Positions 30,679 to 41,727 of a stretch of 64,000 nucleotides of DNA are shown here, one piece after another. Positions within the stretch are counted from its first letter, which is position 1. Each line of letters opens with the position of its first letter. Both the position numbers and the translations under genes were made by a program. Source of the stretch: Helichrysum umbraculigerum (lineage: Eukaryota; Streptophyta; Magnoliopsida; Asterales; Asteraceae); NCBI GenBank assembly GCA_949592205.1, contig CATIUR010000011.1, positions 4,278,001 through 4,342,000 on the forward strand. Direction: 5' to 3'. Under the pieces are notes generated by a model. The model searched no databases, was not told the DNA's origin, and worked only from the letters and a program-made list of their open reading frames with translations.

Positions 30679-32985
30679 TTAGTCTTCCAAGGGTATTTTT
30701 GTAATAGTTAGTATTTCTGTATTCATTTAAAAAAAAAAAAAAAAAAAGCGTATGTCATTCATTTGCTTGTTACCTAAGGGGAATCACCTTCATTTAAGTT
30801 TTTATTTGCAAAAACTAAGGGAAATGATAGTACATTAGGAGAATAAGCTTTACAATAATAAGCTTAAGTCCTAAGTATGATATGGTAGTAGGTTCAAATA
30901 AAGTTGCTTTAGAACTACAACGGTTCTATCAGGTATGTGTTTATATTTATTTGATTATACACCTATATCCACAAGTTATAATTTGTCTATTTTTAGTGAA
31001 AACTTTAGATGGCTTCATCATATGATGTACTGGTAGGCAAATTATATGAAATTTTTTAAGCCTTAAAAAGTTAATTAATTACTTGTTTATTATCTTGTGT
31101 TACTATTCTATGATGTATGACATCAAGTCTTAATTGTTGAAGGAAGGTATTGCCATACACCGTTATCATGCATATTAATTTAAAGTGACAAATAGTAGTA
31201 ATATGGGTATTAACTTAATTACTGGTAACTTTGTTGTACTAAGTACAGAACTGAAACCTTTAATTAAAATTAATATTCTCAAATATATTTTAAATTATGC
31301 TAGAAGGGATCTTCTGTTGTACTATGTACAGACTTAGATAACATAGCATATTCAAAATATGTTTGATATTTGTCTAATCTTTAAAATTCAAGTGTATGTT
31401 ATATGTTTCGAAAAGATACATCATTTAGTAACCGCTACCTTGAAATTTAGTGATGCAGTGTTATGTGTGTTACTTGAATTCTTCAGTATGTCATATAATA
31501 GGAAGCACTTGATAATATTCATACTAACAATAAAGTGTTTGCTTAGAAAATTGAGTATAATTTGTTAATGTGGATCATAATACCGGTAATCGTCTTGGAC
31601 TGTCTATAATAAAATATTCACTTTATGTGAGTAATGCATTTATTAATTATGCTATGTGGATAAAGGTACCTATGATATAGTTTCATAAATATAAATGTAT
31701 ATATGATAAATTTAGTTGTAATTTTACAGTGATTTATTTGAATTTCATGAGGTATGTATACTACCAATCTGCTCAGACTTTTAAATATATAATTAATTGC
31801 TTATTCTTTCTAATATGATCCCTAAGCAGATAAATTCTTATTCATTTTTTTTATGTATTTTATTTTGATCAAGTGATTAATAAAATGGTACTTGATACCA
31901 ATGTTTATATCGTTGTATTTTTATTTGTTTCAGTTTTTATGTTTATCTGAATTTACCCTTCGGAATTAAATTATACTGTATATTTTTGAGTTGAACAACG
32001 TGACAAATACAAGTGAAAATTAATTATAATTTAGACTTGTAAAATATCGGGTTTTTATTTATACTTAGAATTAAATTCGCGTTTTTATTTATTTCTGCGA
32101 GTTGACATCGACTTGCGAGTCCGCTTCAAATCTCGCGAATCGGATACAAACTATAAAGGGGGTCAAACGAGTCAAGCTCACCCACCGAACCCACAAACTT
32201 CGCGAGTTCAGTAAAACTTTGCGAATCCGTCACACAGGCGAAACGAGGCGATTTTATCTTTTCGCTTGATTTCGATTTTTATAGTACGGGAACAAGTTTT
32301 TCAATCCGTAGACTTTATACACCTTCAATTTACGAACATTTTGAGGTATATATCAACGGATTTCACCGTGTAAATAACGAAAAATCAAAGTTTTTATAAA
32401 CTTAGGGTTTCGGATTATAAACTAATCGATTTGCATCGATTACGATGTTATTGGACATAGATCTTTAGGGTTTATGTTAAACGACAATTAATGAACGTAA
32501 ATCAATCGATATATCATGTTAAAATCAACGGATTAATCGATTTTAAGTGTAAATTCGCGACGGCAGTTCATCGAACGAGTTGACATTGTGAATCAACTCG
32601 CAGCGAGTTGACTAGCGAATCGGTGTGATTAGCGAGTTCACTTCAATAGCTGCTTGATAAGTTTAGCGAGTTGATCAATGTAGCGAGTTGATAAGCAAAA
32701 CGAGTTGACCTCAACTCGTTAGGCAAGTTTATGCGAGTCCAGAACTTACAAAAATTTTAATTTTTTTTGTAATAACTTTTATATAATTAATTTAAATTAG
32801 ACTTAAGACTTTTAGTTATAAGTTAAATTTTTATATACGACTTGAGACTATTTTTGTAACAAGTTATATATAATTTCAATTTTAAACTAAGATGTTTGAT
32901 GAATCTCGATTCATAATACGTAATAGTTTAAATATTTTTAATCGTGCATTAAATTATATCTGTTGTTTGTGTTTATTTTACAGAT
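30679..32985 (+). other. Conserved non-coding block between pol and the extra gene (element 1)
   Basis: It contains a 19-A tract (30729-30747) and then sequence from about 30990 to 31840 that aligns by eye with 58890-58120 of element 2 (opposite strand). It also has two GTTGTAC...GTACAGA dyads at 31231-31250 and 31312-31332, an array of GCGAGT/GCGAAT motifs (32095-32735), a TATA-like CTATAAAGG at 32151-32159, and finally a pyrimidine-rich acceptor TTTATTTTACAG ending at 32983. No coding frame of note is present. The layout suggests a promoter plus leader intron for the downstream gene. Confidence 0.7.
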
Positions 32986-35900
32986 ATGGCTAGAGCATTT
33001 GACAAGGGTCACAACATTTTGGTTGATCTGAACCTTGAAGCCAAGCGGGCTGATAGGGTTGCTGATATACTACGATTCCTTGCACGATCACGGATTAGAT
33101 ACGCCATTACGGCCAATCCTCCTATATCTCAGGCTATACTGAACTAATTATGGACGGATATAGTATATGACGAATCTGTCAACCCGCCAGAGATTAGAGC
33201 TACGGTTAGTGGTTAGCCTGTTACATTTTCAGCTGGTAATCTCCGTGAGATTTTGCAGCTAGGTACAGTAGAACAGGAGAATGGAGATACGAAGTACCCT
33301 ATGGATTTTATAGAGGGTGCGATAGGTCGTATGGGTTATACAGGAGACAGACGTGGACGTCAGTTCCAGAAACCTCTGGTCATTGGTCAGTGGAGGTTTC
33401 TTTGGCACGTGATGAATATTGTTTTTGCAGCGAAGAAGGGTGGTTTTGATGAGTTGAGCCCTGCGATTCTATCGGCTGCACTGTCACTGGTTTATAATAA
33501 ACCATACAGTTTTTGTGACTATATTTTTGGTGAGATTGCGAAACAGATATCAGGGTCTGTTAGATCAAGATTTTTGGTTTACCCGCGATTTTGCATGTTG
33601 ATTATCCGTGCGCGTCTACCGGATTTGGCTATACCAGAACCACATCTAGTGGTTAATACGATTGACCATCGTGGGTATAACGCCATGTTTATGCAGACGG
33701 TTAGGAAAGAGGGAGTGGTGAAACCGGAAGTTAGGCCACTTTTTGGGTATGTTATTGACCCGAACTACGTTGCACCGCCAAATCATGGGTGGTTAGACGT
33801 TGCTCCTGCTGCTGCTGCTCCTGCTGATGCTGATGTTGTACCAGAACCTACAGCTGAGGAAGCTCAACCTGAAGATCCACAAGGGCTCCTTGAGGATGTT
33901 CTTATTCAGGCTGGTCAGGTTGATCAGCAAGTGAACCAAGAGGTTGCTGCACAGGTTGTGCAAGAGGTTTTGGAGCAGAATGACGATGCGACAAATCCTT
34001 TGCTTCAAGACATTGAGAGTTATTTAGCACCACCTGAGGTAAAATTTTATTTTATTTATGTAATAATATAGATGCTTAGTTGATAGATTGTTTTATTAAT
34101 CATAGATGCATAATATTATTATCTAAATGATTATGATATTAGATATTTAGTAAATTGGATATTATTTCTGATTTTAAAATATAAATATTATTAAATGAAC
34201 AGGAAGCTGAAGCTGAGGCTGCAAACCCAGAAGTTATATTACTTGAGGGGGAGCAGACACAGCTTGATGGATCAGTTGTTGTACCGACTGAGGTATTATA
34301 TCTGATTAATCTTAAATATATAGAACTTGTATGATAGAGCTTACGCTAATCATAAATGTTTAATATATTTAAACTTTAGGATCCTGTTAGATCATCTGGA
34401 GGTCGTGATGGTGAGACGGCTTCAGATGAAGATTCTGAGAATACACCTTCTCCTCCTCCATCTATCTCTGAAAGGAAGAGAAAAGGTAAGAGTGTTATGG
34501 AGGCAGGTACTGAGGAAGTTGAGATTCCTTTGATGAAGCGTCCGAGAACGCTGACTATTCGAGAAGGTTAGTATTGATAATAAAAGTTAAATAATCTTAA
34601 CTTGTTGTTTATCAGGAGTTAAACTGAGACAGTTAATTCTGTATACAGTTGCTCAGGATACACCGCAGGTGGAGATGGATGCACCGGTGGTTACTGAACC
34701 GATGTCTTTACCGCTTCAGGTATGAGATATAATTTCTATAACTATAAGTGTTATGCAATTGATTAGAGTTTGAGACAGAGTAATCTGTAACAATAACTGA
34801 TTTTAATTGTGTTTAACTTTACAGCATGAGGTTGCTGATCTAGTTCGTGGAGCTAATTTTCCGACGAACAAAACAGCTAGATTTGCGACAAGCTTGCTTA
34901 CACAAGCTTTGTCTCAACCTCATACACCGCTGACCAGAGACTGGCATATTGAGTCTCTTACACCGCCTGGACCAACGACAATACCTGTTACTCCAACGAC
35001 TGATGCTGAAAGGATTACATCCTTAGAGTCGAGGGTAAAGGATTTAGAGAAGCTTACTTCTCAGATTCCAGAGCTGGTGTCGAGCAATCTTCTTCTTTCA
35101 TAGCAGATTCTCAAGCCGAGTCAATCGTACAATCTGTTGATGAAGACTCATGAGACTTTGCTTGCGGAATTCAATGTACAGAGACTGAAGTTATCTTCTT
35201 TGGAGAGTCTGGTCTTGAAATCGCTTTCAGGACAGTCTACTCAGGGGGAGATATTGGTATATCTGGAGTCTTGCAGAGAGGATGAGCTGAAGAGGAAGAG
35301 AGACTCTAACAAGGAAGATGATCCCAATGCACCGAGTGGTGAGCAGACCGGTCCTTCAAAGACTGGTAAGCAAGCTACAACTCAGGGGGAGTCTGGTGCT
35401 GGTGCTAGTGGTTCTGGAGTGGATACAAGTGCAGATAAGACTGTACCGGGTGATACTGAAGCTGGTAAGATAGCTTAGTATTATCATAGTACTGTAATAT
35501 TTGTAATAGTTTGTAGTGAACAAATGTAAACTTAATTTATTGTGTAAATATATTCGGCTTAGGGTTATTATTATTTTAAGTAAAATATATTTGATGTAAT
35601 TTAAGTTTATATAATCATGTTAAGATAAAATAGTGTTCGAAAGACTTCCGACTCATTGAGTAGTCGAGCGGCGTGTTCCGATTAATTTCGGCGGTCAAAA
35701 TTTTATGATAACATATGCATTTTAGATTTGATTATGGACTTAAGACCGTAAGGTATATAAGTTATTAACAAGTTAAAAATGTATTTGTATTAACTAGACA
35801 AATGATATATAATTTAAAGGTTAAATTGATAATGAAGGAGATCAATTAACGCTTGGAAATTATATAAGGTAATTAATAGTAAATTTAAATGTTTGGTGAT

Positions 35901-37197
35901 TATTCACAATGCATTAGAATTTAAAGTTAATTAATATTTGTTAAGTAGACTTAAGAGATTTTGGATTGATTCAGGGTAAGGATTGATTCAGGGTAATCAA
36001 TAAAAGATTTTATAAGTTATAAGTAAATTGCGTTTATATGTTAGGTTAAAATATACAAAAGAATTAATAAAGAAATTCTTAGATTGGTTCAGGGAAATCA
36101 ATGATGAATTTGAATTATTAATATATTTGTATTTACATTTTTCTCTAGAAATGGAAATGCTTAATCTATCAGATTCGGAAGATGATATTTTGGATGCGAT
36201 AGATGAAGAGATTGATTATGATATTGAAGAAGGAGAGTTCAAACTTCCTGAAGACTGGACTGCAGTATTTGAATATGTGATAGATGAAGGTGTTGATCTG
36301 GATGCAAATGTAGATGAACATGTTGTGAATCCATCAACGACTGAATTTGTTTTTGTAAATGAACAAGGAGAATCAGTTATTGATTTAGAAGCTTTTGAGA
36401 ATGCTTCTGAAGATTCGGATACTGAAGTTGAAGAAATAAAGGACAAATACAAACATTTGGTTGGTAATCCAATGTTTATCCAAGGAATGCTTAAGAAGAA
36501 AAAGGAAAATAAGCCACACATTTTGAAAGAAGTTGATATTACTGGAAAGCGTGTACTTAAAACTGGCATTATTGGATGGTATTATGACTTTGACCTGAAG
36601 CTCTTCGCGATCAAAAGGTTTGACGGGGTTCAATATTTTGAGAAGAAGCTTGCAGTGTTTAGTTCATTGCCTCGATATGAGATTCGAGACTTGGCTAGAT
36701 TAGATATGATAAATTCAAGTGATGATGACTATGCTAAGTATGTTGAGCGTATCATTAGGACTGAAGGATTATCTATGAAGTTTTCGAAGATTAAGCCAAG
36801 GAAAGGTAAAACGATAAAGCTGAACGAACTCAGTCAAAGAACTGGAAGAAGAAGAAGGAAGAAGGTTTATCCAGCGGTCAACTGTATTAAGCAAATACAT
36901 ATGAAGACTATGCCTCAAAATATTTTGGGAAAATTGAAATATTAGGGGGTAGATGCTGGAACAGGAGAAGCCTTTATGATTGAAGCTGATGATGATTATC
37001 CTGATGGCGAAAAAGAGATTCTTCGTGTATATGATCACAGACATCTGATGAACTTATCAAAGGAAGATCTGATTATGTTATACAAGAACAAGATCAAATC
37101 TACTATTGGTTGGGGTGATTTAGCACGAGATTATCACAGGATGGTTAAAACATGCATCAAGCTTAAAATTTTTACAGGAAGTAAGATTTACAAATGA
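32986..37197 (+). pseudogene. Extra gene of element 1, six exons, unknown function, broken by stops
   Basis: Exons 32986-34038, 34203-34292, 34380-34566, 34649-34719, 34825-35464 and 36149-37197 are separated by five GT-AG introns of 164, 87, 82, 105 and 684 bp. All junctions keep the frame (phases 0, 0, 1, 0, 1), and short exons 2-4 are open only in that frame. Exon 1 matches residues 25-290 of the element 2 protein (VYNKPYSFCDYIF versus VYNKPFNFSGFIF). Exon 3 has a basic RKRKGK. Exon 5 has heptads (ESRVKDLEKL). Exon 6 begins acidic and then matches the C-terminal part of the element 2 gene (FDGVQYFEKK versus EDGVQYFRMR). Four in-frame stops occur: 33145-33147, 33214-33216, 35101-35103 and 36943-36945. 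No signal peptide or clear membrane segment is seen, so it is not evidently an envelope protein. Similar proteins are, I believe, frequent in composite gene sets under unrelated automatic names; this is from memory only. Confidence 0.8.
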
Positions 37198-37241
37198 AGA
37201 CCAAAGACAGCGTGAAGATAAAGACGCTAGAGCTATTGTCA

Positions 37242-37251
37242 AGGGGGAGTC
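37242..37251 (+). promoter_or_regulatory. Polypurine tract of element 1
   Basis: AGGGGGAG followed by TC abuts the 3' LTR start at 37252, the place where plus-strand synthesis is primed. Identical AGGGGGAG octamers occur inside the extra gene at 34246, 35243 and 35384, reminiscent of the multiple polypurine tracts described for Sireviruses. Confidence 0.8.
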
Positions 37252-37837
37252 TGTTGGGACATAGATTGTGACAACAGATCTAGCTTGAAATAGGACTGGT
37301 GTAATTATTATTACGTTTGTATATTGGTTTAGATTTGTAAATAAATATTTGTTTTGTTAGTAATATTCGTTAAACATATTATTGTGCTAAGTTAGACGAA
37401 TGTTTAAAGACGAAATAAATAATAGACGTATAATGCGAGGCGAGTCGAGATCTCAGGTCGCAGCGAGTTGAGCTGTGAGATGAGATCTGAACTCGTGAGG
37501 CATTAGTCTGGCGAGCCGAGTTCTTTATTGGGCTTGGGCTGCGAGTTGGACCGAACTCGCAGGCCCATGCGAGCCGAGCCGAGACCAGACTATATATTGT
37601 TTTTCATACGTGAAAAACACAACAACTTTTGGCATTCTTTCTGATCGGCGAATTCACAAAACCCAGAGAAAAACAAACCTAACAGCTAGGCTTTGACGGT
37701 TAACCGTTTAAAGCTAAGTATTAGTATACGCAATTACGAACGTACTCGTTGTTAGTAAGATAACACCGTATTGAGGGTTTCCGCACCTTAATACTACAGA
37801 TAACGAAGTTATCGATCCTAAAACTAGGGGACTTACA
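37252..37837 (+). repeat. 3' LTR of element 1
   Basis: It is 586 bp, the partner of 23389-23974. It is followed by GTGTG, the same pentamer found before the 5' LTR. It should carry the polyadenylation site, though no single signal stands out. Confidence 0.95.
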
Positions 37838-38381
37838 GTGTGATTGCTAGTAGTATACGACTAGCATGGGTAACAAGGATCCTTAGCTAAAATCAAATAA
37901 TGGTGTGTGATTGTACTTCGTTTACTTACTAAGCATTGTGCTTACATTTGAATTTATAAACATTTTTAGGTATATCGCTTGGATGGAAGGGAGGCTTGGG
38001 TAAGAAGTATATTAGAAGCTTGCTTTTTGGTCAGATTAGCTTCTTTTTCTTTTAAATTATCGCTGTGATGACATATGTATAAATCGCCCAAGTATTGTAA
38101 AATTATGTCAAGTATTTTTTTTATCAGTTGTAAACATTGTATTAATATGTATTGATTTTGTAAAGTTAAAAAGATAAACTGATGGTTGTGGTTACTTTAA
38201 TGTCAAACGAGATGTCAATGTTTATATTAGGTAATACAAATCTGAATTTATTTCGGAAGGGACCTAAAACAAATAATTTATATTCTAAAGGTTATGATTT
38301 TATAAATTTTAAATCAGGGTGTTTCAAGTTGGTATCAGAACGATGATTTAAGAGAATTAGGTAATCATGATAGGATTTCCT

Positions 38382-38656
38382 GTGACCAATGACTAAATAG
38401 CCTAGTGGTAAGGGCAGCCCATGACTTCCTGGAGGTCATGGGTTCGAAACCTGCCATTGGTATTATTTATCATAAAGGTACCTACCACCAATGAAGCGCA
38501 TGGCCCACAACGTTAATGCTTAGTCGGTGCGAGTTTCGGCTCGGACGTTGTGGTATATGTGATGGAGGTGATTTGCCTGGCGATGTTGGACCTTGTGGGG
38601 GGTTCGATCGTGCTCCATTGAAATATGGAGCGGCTCCAGTGGGTGGCCCAAATACC
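38382..38656 (+). mobile_element. tRNA-derived SINE, 16-bp duplication, no poly(A) tail
   Basis: Box A-like TAGCCTAGTGGTAAGGG (about 38398) and box B GGGTTCGAAACC (about 38440) head a body of about 275 bp. The 16-bp repeat CATGATAGGATTTCCT flanks it at 38366-38381 and 38657-38672 without a mismatch. Unlike the SINE at 6797, the 3' end is GTGGCCCAAATACC with no A tract. It is inserted within the gypsy interior, so it is younger than that element. Confidence 0.87.
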
Positions 38657-41160
38657 CATGATAGGATTTCCTAAACTTAAACCAAGATGAAATTTGTCAT
38701 TATTTATGCTGATTATGTACAGTAGTAAAGTATAGTAGACTGAACTGATATGCTTCCCTGTAGTGAACTACTATAAGATTAAATGTGTCAAATTAATAGC
38801 AGAATGTTAAATGAAGTATTAATATTCCGAATAGTTCTAGTTGAACGAAAATATGCCTATGTGCTTAGTATATGTATAAAAGTTAAGTCAGATTTAGATG
38901 TTGAGATAGGCTAACTTAAGTTGGCCATATATGTGAATATATAGAAAATTGCTAATATGTATATTGATAATCTGTTAAAAGTTTAGATGAAAGAATTGCT
39001 AACTTATGTTAACTACGATTGATATGATGATATGTGTTATGTGGGCATAATAAATCTAAAAGATGAGAAATACTGACTGGTGTCAGTTGTTAAGTAAAGA
39101 ATGATATGTTGAATGATAAAGTGGGAGATGCATTAATAAATGCCTCATGAAAAATGTAAATTAATTATGTGTTATGTGTGAATTGAGAGTAGTAGAAATT
39201 TGCAAATGGACTTGTGTCGAGATAAATGGACAGTCCCAATTGATGTTATATGATTCATGGCCAGTAATTGGTAAACAGATAGTAAGGTTAATTGTAGATA
39301 ATTAGCGGTGTATAAATGATTTAGTATGTTATCACCCAAGGGGTGGGGTACTAAGGGGGCAGAGTCCAGGAAAATTTCTAAAATTGTTCAATTGATATGT
39401 GTGTATTTGTATAAATGTGAAATAGGAAGTGGCCTGAGGATGGAAGTGTGAAAAACATAATCTAGCTATGCATGATCACTGTAGTTATATTATGCTATGT
39501 CATCTAAAGTTCTTGAGGAGACCAAATATCAGAGATACTTAATGTGACTATGTTGTGGATACGTGATAGATGTGTAGGCACTCTGTATTGAGTAAAACAT
39601 GAATAAGTTGAATGCATACGTGTACATGATTATGTGAGTTGCTAAAGTATGAAAATATTTAAATGATTTCCGTTACCATTCGTTGTTTGTATAGAACTAT
39701 AATATATGATAAAGTGGAAATTTGAAGTTTTAATCCAATTGGGTGATGACATGTAGTCGTTTCTTGAAATGGTAAAAGTGTATGGAAACTTGAACTATAA
39801 AGTTAATAAAAGGTTAATGATTAGAAGCTATGTTTAATGGGTCAAAAGTGCCTAAACGTACGGGTCACTAGTGTACCCATAGCCTAGATATGCTACTGTA
39901 TCAGTATGTTAAACGTCATTATTAAGTAGAAAGTTGATTGATAATTTTAAAAGTGCAAGTGTATATAATGCTTGCCAATATGATAAATTATGATGATATG
40001 AATATCGATGTGTTAAATCCAGTTATAAAATTTATCGTTGCAAGTGAATTAGAAAATACCTTGGTTTAGACTGTAATACAACCGGGCAGTGGACCCTATC
40101 GTGTGGTAGTATAGCTTTGGTAAATCCAGGTTCGAACACAGGGAATGTGATTCTAAGAACTTTATTTAAATGCAACTAATTTATACAGAAAAAGTAAATG
40201 TGGGGGTTTGTGTGACCGAATTGTCACGTTGCCTATAAAACTACTTTTTACTAAAACTAGGGCAGGTGGATTCCGAAGAAACAGAGTTGAATTATTGTTT
40301 CTTTTTGGATTTTTAAAAATATACTTGCTTGAATTATTTCATTAGTGATTTCGAGGTGTTTGTTAAAATCAGTTTATGTAAATCTCAATTAAGCTAAGAT
40401 TGACTTTCATTATCACCTAAACTTAATATTGATTTGCCAACTTAAGATTTATTCTAGTAAATAACTTTCGTCTATTTACTAAATTACACGATTGAGTTTA
40501 AATTTCTTAACTTATTCTAAATATGCGTTAGCCATCATTAGACAATTATTCATAGACAAATAATTATAATAAATTACTAATGTAAAAATTACTTTCGTCA
40601 ATTAATTACACAATAATTTACCAACAAGTTAAATGAATTATGTAAAACTCAAATTCGCATCTTAAGCTTATTTAATTAATTTATAATTTAATCTACAAAT
40701 TACTTTCGTCAATTTGTTATTTAACATATTTGAGTTTAATGGATTATATTGTTTAAAATCTCGTTTTCACAATTAATTACTAGTTATTCATAGACAAATA
40801 AGTAAAATGAATTAGTAATATGAAAAAGCTTTCACTAAATTGATCATAATCCTAATTCATCAATAAGATAAATCCATAAATTAAACTCAAGTATATTAAA
40901 TCTAAGATTAATAAATAAATTAATTAAAATAAAACTCAAAAGGTTAACACCTCTAATCACTAACTATTTCATCCAAGCAAGTAATGGTAAAATTAGCTAC
41001 TCATAATCGTATTCTAATACACAATCAAATTAAACATAATTAATTATATTGAGTAAAAAATGCAAACCAAATTATTATAGATGAAAGCTAGTACCGATGT
41101 GACAAATCTTCAAAACAATAAAATTTTCCTGTTCTTGTTCCTATGTTTCGTGTACAGAGA

Positions 41161-41180
41161 TAGAGAGAGAGAGAGAGAGA
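41161..41180. repeat. (GA)n microsatellite
   Basis: A run of about ten GA units lies next to a purine-rich strand (41270-41330). The short frames here are repeat by-products. Confidence 0.85.
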
Positions 41181-41666
41181 GTCAAAAAGACTCCTCCAAA
41201 AGAGGATCAAGAATAGTGATGATAGATAATGATAGTGTGTAAATTTTTTTTTTGGGTAAATAATGATACAGAAGGAAAAGAAGAGAAAGGAAGAAATGAG
41301 AAAAGAAGAGGAGAGAAAATAAAAGAAGATGTATTAATGATTTTGTGTTCTCAAGTGTGAGGGAAAAGAAAGGGAACAACACTTCCTTCCAAATCGTCCC
41401 ATATTTTGAAGGAAAGTTTTATAAGAAAAACAAGCTTGGAGCTTCCTTCCCAATCTTTTCCCTTCCTTTCTTTTCCTTCCCAAAAAGTAACTTAAGAACA
41501 CAATTTGATTTTAGCTTCTCCTCCCATTCTTTCTTTTCTCCCCTAAAAACAACTCAAGAACACAACATTAATGATAATTGGTGGAAAGTGAATGTTGATT
41601 GATGATAGAATTAAAAATAATAAAATGATGAATGATACTCCGTAGTCCCCATAGCTGGTCTCCATG

Positions 41667-41667
<1 letters not shown>

Positions 41668-41722
<55 letters not shown>
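41668..41722. repeat. (TA)n microsatellite
   Basis: About 27 uninterrupted TA units. The frame across it encodes only Ile/Tyr alternation at its start and is not a gene. Confidence 0.93.

Positions 41723-41727
<5 letters not shown>

Larger units (their letters stand above)
23389..37837 (+). mobile_element. Sirevirus-type Ty1/copia retrotransposon, full length ('element 1')
   Basis: The element is 14,449 bp with two equal LTRs (23389-23974 and 37252-37837) that start TGTTGGGACATAG and end GGGACTTACA. The 5-bp duplication GTGTG flanks it (23384-23388 and 37838-37842). Order inside: primer-binding site, leader, 936-aa gag, 1147-aa pol in another frame, a 2.3-kb non-coding block, a six-exon extra gene, and the polypurine tract. 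The gag length with two zinc knuckles and a long coiled coil, and the several AGGGGGAG tracts, fit the Sirevirus genus. By eye the LTRs differ at about six positions (about 1%), so insertion is recent. If a rate near 1.3e-8 per site per year applied, that would be well under a million years. Confidence 0.95.
22082..38326 (+). mobile_element. Gypsy-type LTR (left copy), split by the Sirevirus insertion
   Basis: Positions 22090-22431 repeat 46703-47039 (about 340 bp, high identity by eye, same strand). The left copy resumes after the inserted element at 37843 and ends TGTTTCA at 38326, directly before a primer-binding-like TTGGTATCAGAA (38329-38340). The right copy starts TGTAACACC at 46576 after a purine-rich GTGGGAGAT, and TGTAACACC/GGTGTTTCA are inverted termini. 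The first ~125 bp of the left LTR are not recognisable. No coding sequence lies in it. Confidence 0.6.

Noticed and set aside
36216..37044. Minus-strand frames opposite the last exon of the extra gene
   Set aside because: The plus-strand frame has a homologue in element 2 and conserved motifs; the antisense frames have none.
38398..38455. Intact tRNA gene
   Set aside because: Boxes A and B are present, but the cloverleaf is not complete and the sequence continues as a SINE body bounded by a target duplication.
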